Positions 5,964-8,378 of a DNA stretch of 8,378 nucleotides are shown here, piece after piece. The DNA lies in assembly GCA_007124395.1 (NCBI GenBank), contig SLFF01000420.1:1-8378 (forward strand), in the 5' to 3' direction. Position numbers and translations under genes: made by a program. Under the pieces are notes generated by a model. That model ran no database searches and was not told the origin of the DNA. It saw only the letters and a program-made list of their open reading frames with translations. The stretch is from Thermomicrobiaceae bacterium (GTDB lineage Bacteria; Chloroflexota; Chloroflexia; Thermomicrobiales; Thermomicrobiaceae). Position 1 is the stretch's first letter; every line of letters starts with the position of its first letter.

Positions 5964-6797
5964 TCAGGCGTCACCCGCGGGTGACGCCTTGTTTGTGTTC
6001 AACGAACGCGGCGACGTGAAGAACACCACCATCATCGACAGCATCACCAGGGCAAAGATCGAGAAATTGAACCGGCCGCTGCTACTCATCACCACCACGT
6101 TGGTGATGTGAAACCCGATACCGATCGGCAACGCCACGTATCGTAGCCGGGGATGCCAGAAGGCCGCCGCCAGAAACAGCTCCGTGACCACCGCCATGAT
6201 CGCCAGCACATCAAGTGAGATGATCCGCTCGATCCGCTCGCGGTAGGCCGGTTCCAGCGATCGTTCCAGTACCCGACCGGAGAGAAAGCCCTCATTGAAC
6301 TTGGTAATAGCCGCGAATCCATAGACACTGGTCAATTGCAGCTTGATCAGCATAATCGCCCAGAGAGGGGTCAAACCGTCGCCACTGCCTAGCCAGGCAT
6401 CAACACTGTAGCGAGACCCGGCCCCGGCAATCGACATCAGCGCCACGAGCAGCGCGGACAGGTAAAGGTGGTTGCTATACATCTGCTGATCAACACCGAT
6501 AACCAGCAGAATAGACACCGCCAGCAACGCCCCGGAGGTGCGCGTTCCAAAACCCACGATAAAGAAGAGCGAAAACAGCACCCAGAACACGCTGGCACCG
6601 GTGGCGATGATTCCCGCCGGTGTTGCAATCTCCAGTGGTCCATAGGGATAGAGCACGGTATCGGAAGTCTGAAACTCGTGCAGGATTGCCGCCGTCACCA
6701 AACCTTTGAACAGAACCGCGATCCCCAGAATGATCCGGGCGATGCCGAGCGCACGGCCATCGACACGTTCATCCAGAAACGCGGTCAGCGATTGCAC
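5964..6797 (-). CDS. HTTM (vitamin K gamma-carboxylase-like) membrane protein
   Basis: The 277-residue protein has several membrane helices and the motifs of the HTTM domain, the membrane part shared with vitamin K-dependent gamma-carboxylase. DERVDGRALGIARIILG (9-25) opens the first helix. MYSNHLYLSALL (106-117) matches the animal carboxylase NNHSYLxGLL segment and includes His110. SVYGFAAITKFNEGFLSG (157-174) matches AGxKKLDADWVEG and includes Lys166 at the place of the catalytic lysine (alignment by eye, from memory of the human enzyme). It ends soon after the last helix and lacks the long C-terminal lumenal domain of full-length carboxylases; the gene just upstream appears to supply a related piece. 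The start is GTG at 6797, since an in-frame stop lies seven codons upstream with no other usual start between. No strong ribosome site is seen, and it overlaps the upstream gene by 13 nt, so coupling is likely. The substrate is unknown. The 3' end lies inside the terminator palindrome of the convergent unit. Confidence 0.82.
   Translation of the reverse strand: MQSLTAFLDERVDGRALGIARIILGIAVLFKGLVTAAILHEFQTSDTVLYPYGPLEIATPAGIIATGASVFWVLFSLFFIVGFGTRTSGALLAVSILLVIGVDQQMYSNHLYLSALLVALMSIAGAGSRYSVDAWLGSGDGLTPLWAIMLIKLQLTSVYGFAAITKFNEGFLSGRVLERSLEPAYRERIERIISLDVLAIMAVVTELFLAAAFWHPRLRYVALPIGIGFHITNVVVMSSSGRFNFSIFALVMLSMMVVFFTSPRSLNTNKASPAGDA
5966..6000 (+). terminator. Palindromic terminator of the repeat protein/YtxH unit
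   Basis: Bases 5966-5989 are a perfect 24-nt palindrome (arm AGGCGTCACCCG, centre 5977/5978) followed by TGTTTGTGTT on the plus strand. The minus side lacks a T-tract, so it probably works only for the plus-strand unit. It also encodes the last residues (ASPAGDA) and the first base of the stop codon of the convergent HTTM gene. Confidence 0.75.
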
Positions 6798-7141
6798 GGG
6801 AATACCGATTCCAGCTCACCACTCGACGGCGAATAGAGCTCGAGCGACTCGGCATCGATCACTCGGTCACACAGCTGCTCGAGCACCGGAGCGGTCAACC
6901 GCATCTCTGCCCGCACGCCAAATACATGGTCGCTGAACTCGACCTCGACTCGTTCTCCGTCAGGCAAGAGGGCAACGATGTCTTGCCGGGGATTTTCCCG
7001 GGAATACATCTGCCAGCCCCAGCGGTTCGCCCCATCCAGCGGATACTGAATCACCGGAACGATGAACTGAAGCGTCAGCACGGCGGCAATCGTGATCAGA
7101 ATGGCCAGATAACGTCGAGACATACGATTTTCAACCCGCAT
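6785..7141 (-). CDS. Small membrane-anchored protein paired with the HTTM gene
   Basis: The 118-residue frame has one N-terminal membrane helix (about 11-32, YLAILITIAAVLTLQFIVPV) followed by QYPLDGANRWGWQMYSREN (32-50) and a soluble, probably extracytoplasmic beta-rich domain to the end. Two starts are possible: ATG 7141 and ATG 7123 (MSRRYLAIL). Neither has a strong ribosome site; the second places two arginines directly before the helix and is my preference for the protein actually made. I know no named family. The order helix, xxVPxxxYPxxxxRWxWQMxS, then a domain with DG and VEVEFS resembles the part that follows the membrane domain in vitamin K gamma-carboxylases (Q-LLPLRH-LYPG--W---G-RFSW-M). 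It overlaps the downstream HTTM gene by 13 nt, supporting a two-subunit complex. The carboxylase comparison is inference by eye. Confidence 0.72.
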   Translation of the reverse strand: MRVENRMSRRYLAILITIAAVLTLQFIVPVIQYPLDGANRWGWQMYSRENPRQDIVALLPDGERVEVEFSDHVFGVRAEMRLTAPVLEQLCDRVIDAESLELYSPSSGELESVFPCNR

Positions 7142-7378
7142 GAAGGCAAATACAGTTCAGCGACAGCAACACTTCCATGATTGTCGCTTCTTCATACATT
7201 GCCCATAGCCATGCAGTCCTGACCCGGAGTCTGACATCGTCACGGTTCTGTGACGCGAATGGCAACTGCGAAACATCTGGTTAACCTGTTTCCCCTATCA
7301 TTAGAAGTGGAGCGGTCGACATCGGCGCTCTTCACCGACGCCTCGCACGGCACACGACACGAGAAACGGAGGCCCAGA
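7142..7378. promoter_or_regulatory. Divergent control region between the HTTM pair and dihydroorotate dehydrogenase gene
   Basis: No gene is evident. On the plus strand a possible -10, TATCAT (7296-7301), lies 78 bases before the dihydroorotate dehydrogenase start, with no good -35 at the right distance. A short palindrome GGTTAACC (7279-7286) overlaps the position expected for the -35. An inverted repeat CGTCAC-GGTTCT-GTGACG (7238-7255) lies in the middle of the region and could bind a regulator of either direction. The promoters themselves are not convincingly seen. Confidence 0.4.
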
Positions 7379-8378
7379 ATGGTCATCATGAAGACACTTT
7401 ACAAGCGCGCTCTCAAACCGATCCTGTTCAAGTTCGATCCAGAGCTGATCCATGATGTGTTCGTGGCGGGCGGGGAGATCATGGGCAAGTTCAGCCTGAC
7501 CCGTGGCTTGATCGGCACCTTCTATCGCTATAATGGGCCGGATATCTCAAAAACGGTCGATGGGATTCGCCATCACACCCCGATCGCGCTAGCCGCCGGG
7601 TTCGACTACAACGGTCGATTGACCCGGATCCTGCCGAGTGTCGGCTTCGGGGGTGACGAGATCGGCTCGGTCACCGCTCGTCCGTGTGACGGCAACGATC
7701 CACCCCGGCTTCGCCGGTGCATCAAATCCGGTTCACTGGTGGTCAGCAAGGGCCTGAAGAACGAGGGCGTGGATGCGTTCATCCGGAAGATGAAGCGAAC
7801 TCCGCGCGAACCAGGCTTTGTACTCGGCGTCAGCATCGCGCGAACCAACGATGACAGAGCCGTCGGCCTGGAAGAAGGCATCGACGACTATGCAACCTCG
7901 CTCCGGAAGCTGGTGGAGGCGAATGTTGGCGATTTCTACACCATCAACATCTCCTGCCCCAACGTCCACGGTGGCGAGAGCTTCGCTGAGCCAGCCGCAC
8001 TCCAGCAATTGCTGGAACGGCTCACGGAGATCCGGCACGACAAGCCGATGTACGCCAAGATGCCGATCAACCTGCCGTGGGACGAATTCCGGGAGATTGC
8101 CGACATCGTGGTCGAGTACGGCCTCGACGGGGTCGTTATCGGTAACCTGAACAAGAACTACGACTCGCTGCGTCACCGCGATGAAGCCCCGGCCGACTAT
8201 GCCGGTGGCCTGAGTGGCGAACCGTGCCGCGATCTCTCCACCGATCTGATCCGGCACACCCGTGATCACTACGGTGATGACCTGACGATCATCGGCTGTG
8301 GCGGTGTCATGACCGCCGAGGACGCCATGGAGAAGTTCCGGGCCGGAGCCGATCTGCTGCAACTCATTACCGGGATGA
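7379..8378 (+). CDS. pyrD: Dihydroorotate dehydrogenase, divergent, C terminus outside the window
   Basis: The enzyme oxidises dihydroorotate to orotate with FMN in pyrimidine synthesis. The frame is open from ATG 7379, with GGAGG (7368-7372) six bases upstream, to the window edge, giving 333 residues; a later ATG at 7388 is badly spaced from that site. An N-terminal segment LYKRALKPILFKFDPELIHD (7-26) is like the membrane-binding start of class 2 (quinone-linked) enzymes. The barrel follows: LAAGFDYNG (71-79), GSVTARP (96-102), KGLKNEG (124-130), NISCPN (190-195), YAKMP (225-229), GNLNKN (255-260), GGLSG (276-280), GCGGVMTAEDAMEKFRAGA (306-324) and QLITGM (328-333). Asn128, Asn190, Asn195 and Asn256 sit where orotate-binding asparagines are expected. 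Two oddities: the catalytic base position is Cys193, as in class 1, not Ser as in class 2; and the usual Lys of GFDKNG is Tyr77. It is clearly family-related, but the electron acceptor is uncertain. Confidence 0.88.
   Translation, partial: MVIMKTLYKRALKPILFKFDPELIHDVFVAGGEIMGKFSLTRGLIGTFYRYNGPDISKTVDGIRHHTPIALAAGFDYNGRLTRILPSVGFGGDEIGSVTARPCDGNDPPRLRRCIKSGSLVVSKGLKNEGVDAFIRKMKRTPREPGFVLGVSIARTNDDRAVGLEEGIDDYATSLRKLVEANVGDFYTINISCPNVHGGESFAEPAALQQLLERLTEIRHDKPMYAKMPINLPWDEFREIADIVVEYGLDGVVIGNLNKNYDSLRHRDEAPADYAGGLSGEPCRDLSTDLIRHTRDHYGDDLTIIGCGGVMTAEDAMEKFRAGADLLQLITGM

Noticed and set aside
7131..7178. Minus-strand 15-residue frame (MEVLLSLNCICLHAG) just upstream of the small HTTM-partner gene
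   Set aside because: It has no clear ribosome site and no recognisable attenuation structure; too short to support as a leader peptide.
7733..8362. Minus-strand open frame of 209 codons opposite the dihydroorotate dehydrogenase
   Set aside because: The plus-strand frame has clear motifs and a perfect ribosome site; this one is its shadow.

Overview
The window comes from a moderately GC-rich bacterium with compact genes, good Shine-Dalgarno sites and hairpin terminators. The lineage cannot be fixed from this sequence alone. A stand-alone SucA without the N-terminal fusion of mycobacterial Kgd, a small YtxH protein, an HTTM protein and an atypical dihydroorotate dehydrogenase would suit Chloroflexota (Thermomicrobia-like), but this is a low-confidence impression. 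Nothing marks the window as a phage, plasmid or transposon.

Layout from left to right. (1) 1-189, minus: the N-terminal part of a DoxX-family membrane protein that runs off the edge. (2) 190-523: an intergenic stretch with an interspersed-repeat-like sequence and the terminator of the next operon. (3) 524-4637, minus: sucA-sucB, encoding E1 and E2 of 2-oxoglutarate dehydrogenase, overlapping by 11 nt. No E3 (lpd) gene is in view. (4) 4638-5138: a divergent control region. Its minus strand carries a possible promoter, a folded leader RNA of about 150 nt ending in a strong intrinsic terminator, then the sucA ribosome site. Its plus strand carries a 9+1+9 dyad and a sigma70-type promoter. (5) 5139-5938, plus: a two-gene unit encoding a tail-anchored protein built on exact 15-residue repeats and a YtxH-family protein, closed by a perfectly palindromic terminator. 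(6) 5964-7141, minus: an overlapping pair, a small membrane-anchored protein followed by an HTTM protein, which together resemble a split vitamin K gamma-carboxylase-like protein. (7) 7142-7378: a divergent promoter region. (8) 7379-8378, plus: dihydroorotate dehydrogenase, cut by the window edge a little before its expected end.

What fits together: sucAB is a central-metabolism operon probably governed by its leader RNA, either by premature termination or because a small RNA gene sits just upstream. The repeat protein and YtxH are probably translated together and act at the membrane. The HTTM pair is translationally coupled and probably forms one complex. The most novel-looking items are the sucA leader RNA, the 15-residue repeat protein, the split HTTM pair and the dihydroorotate dehydrogenase that mixes features of two classes.
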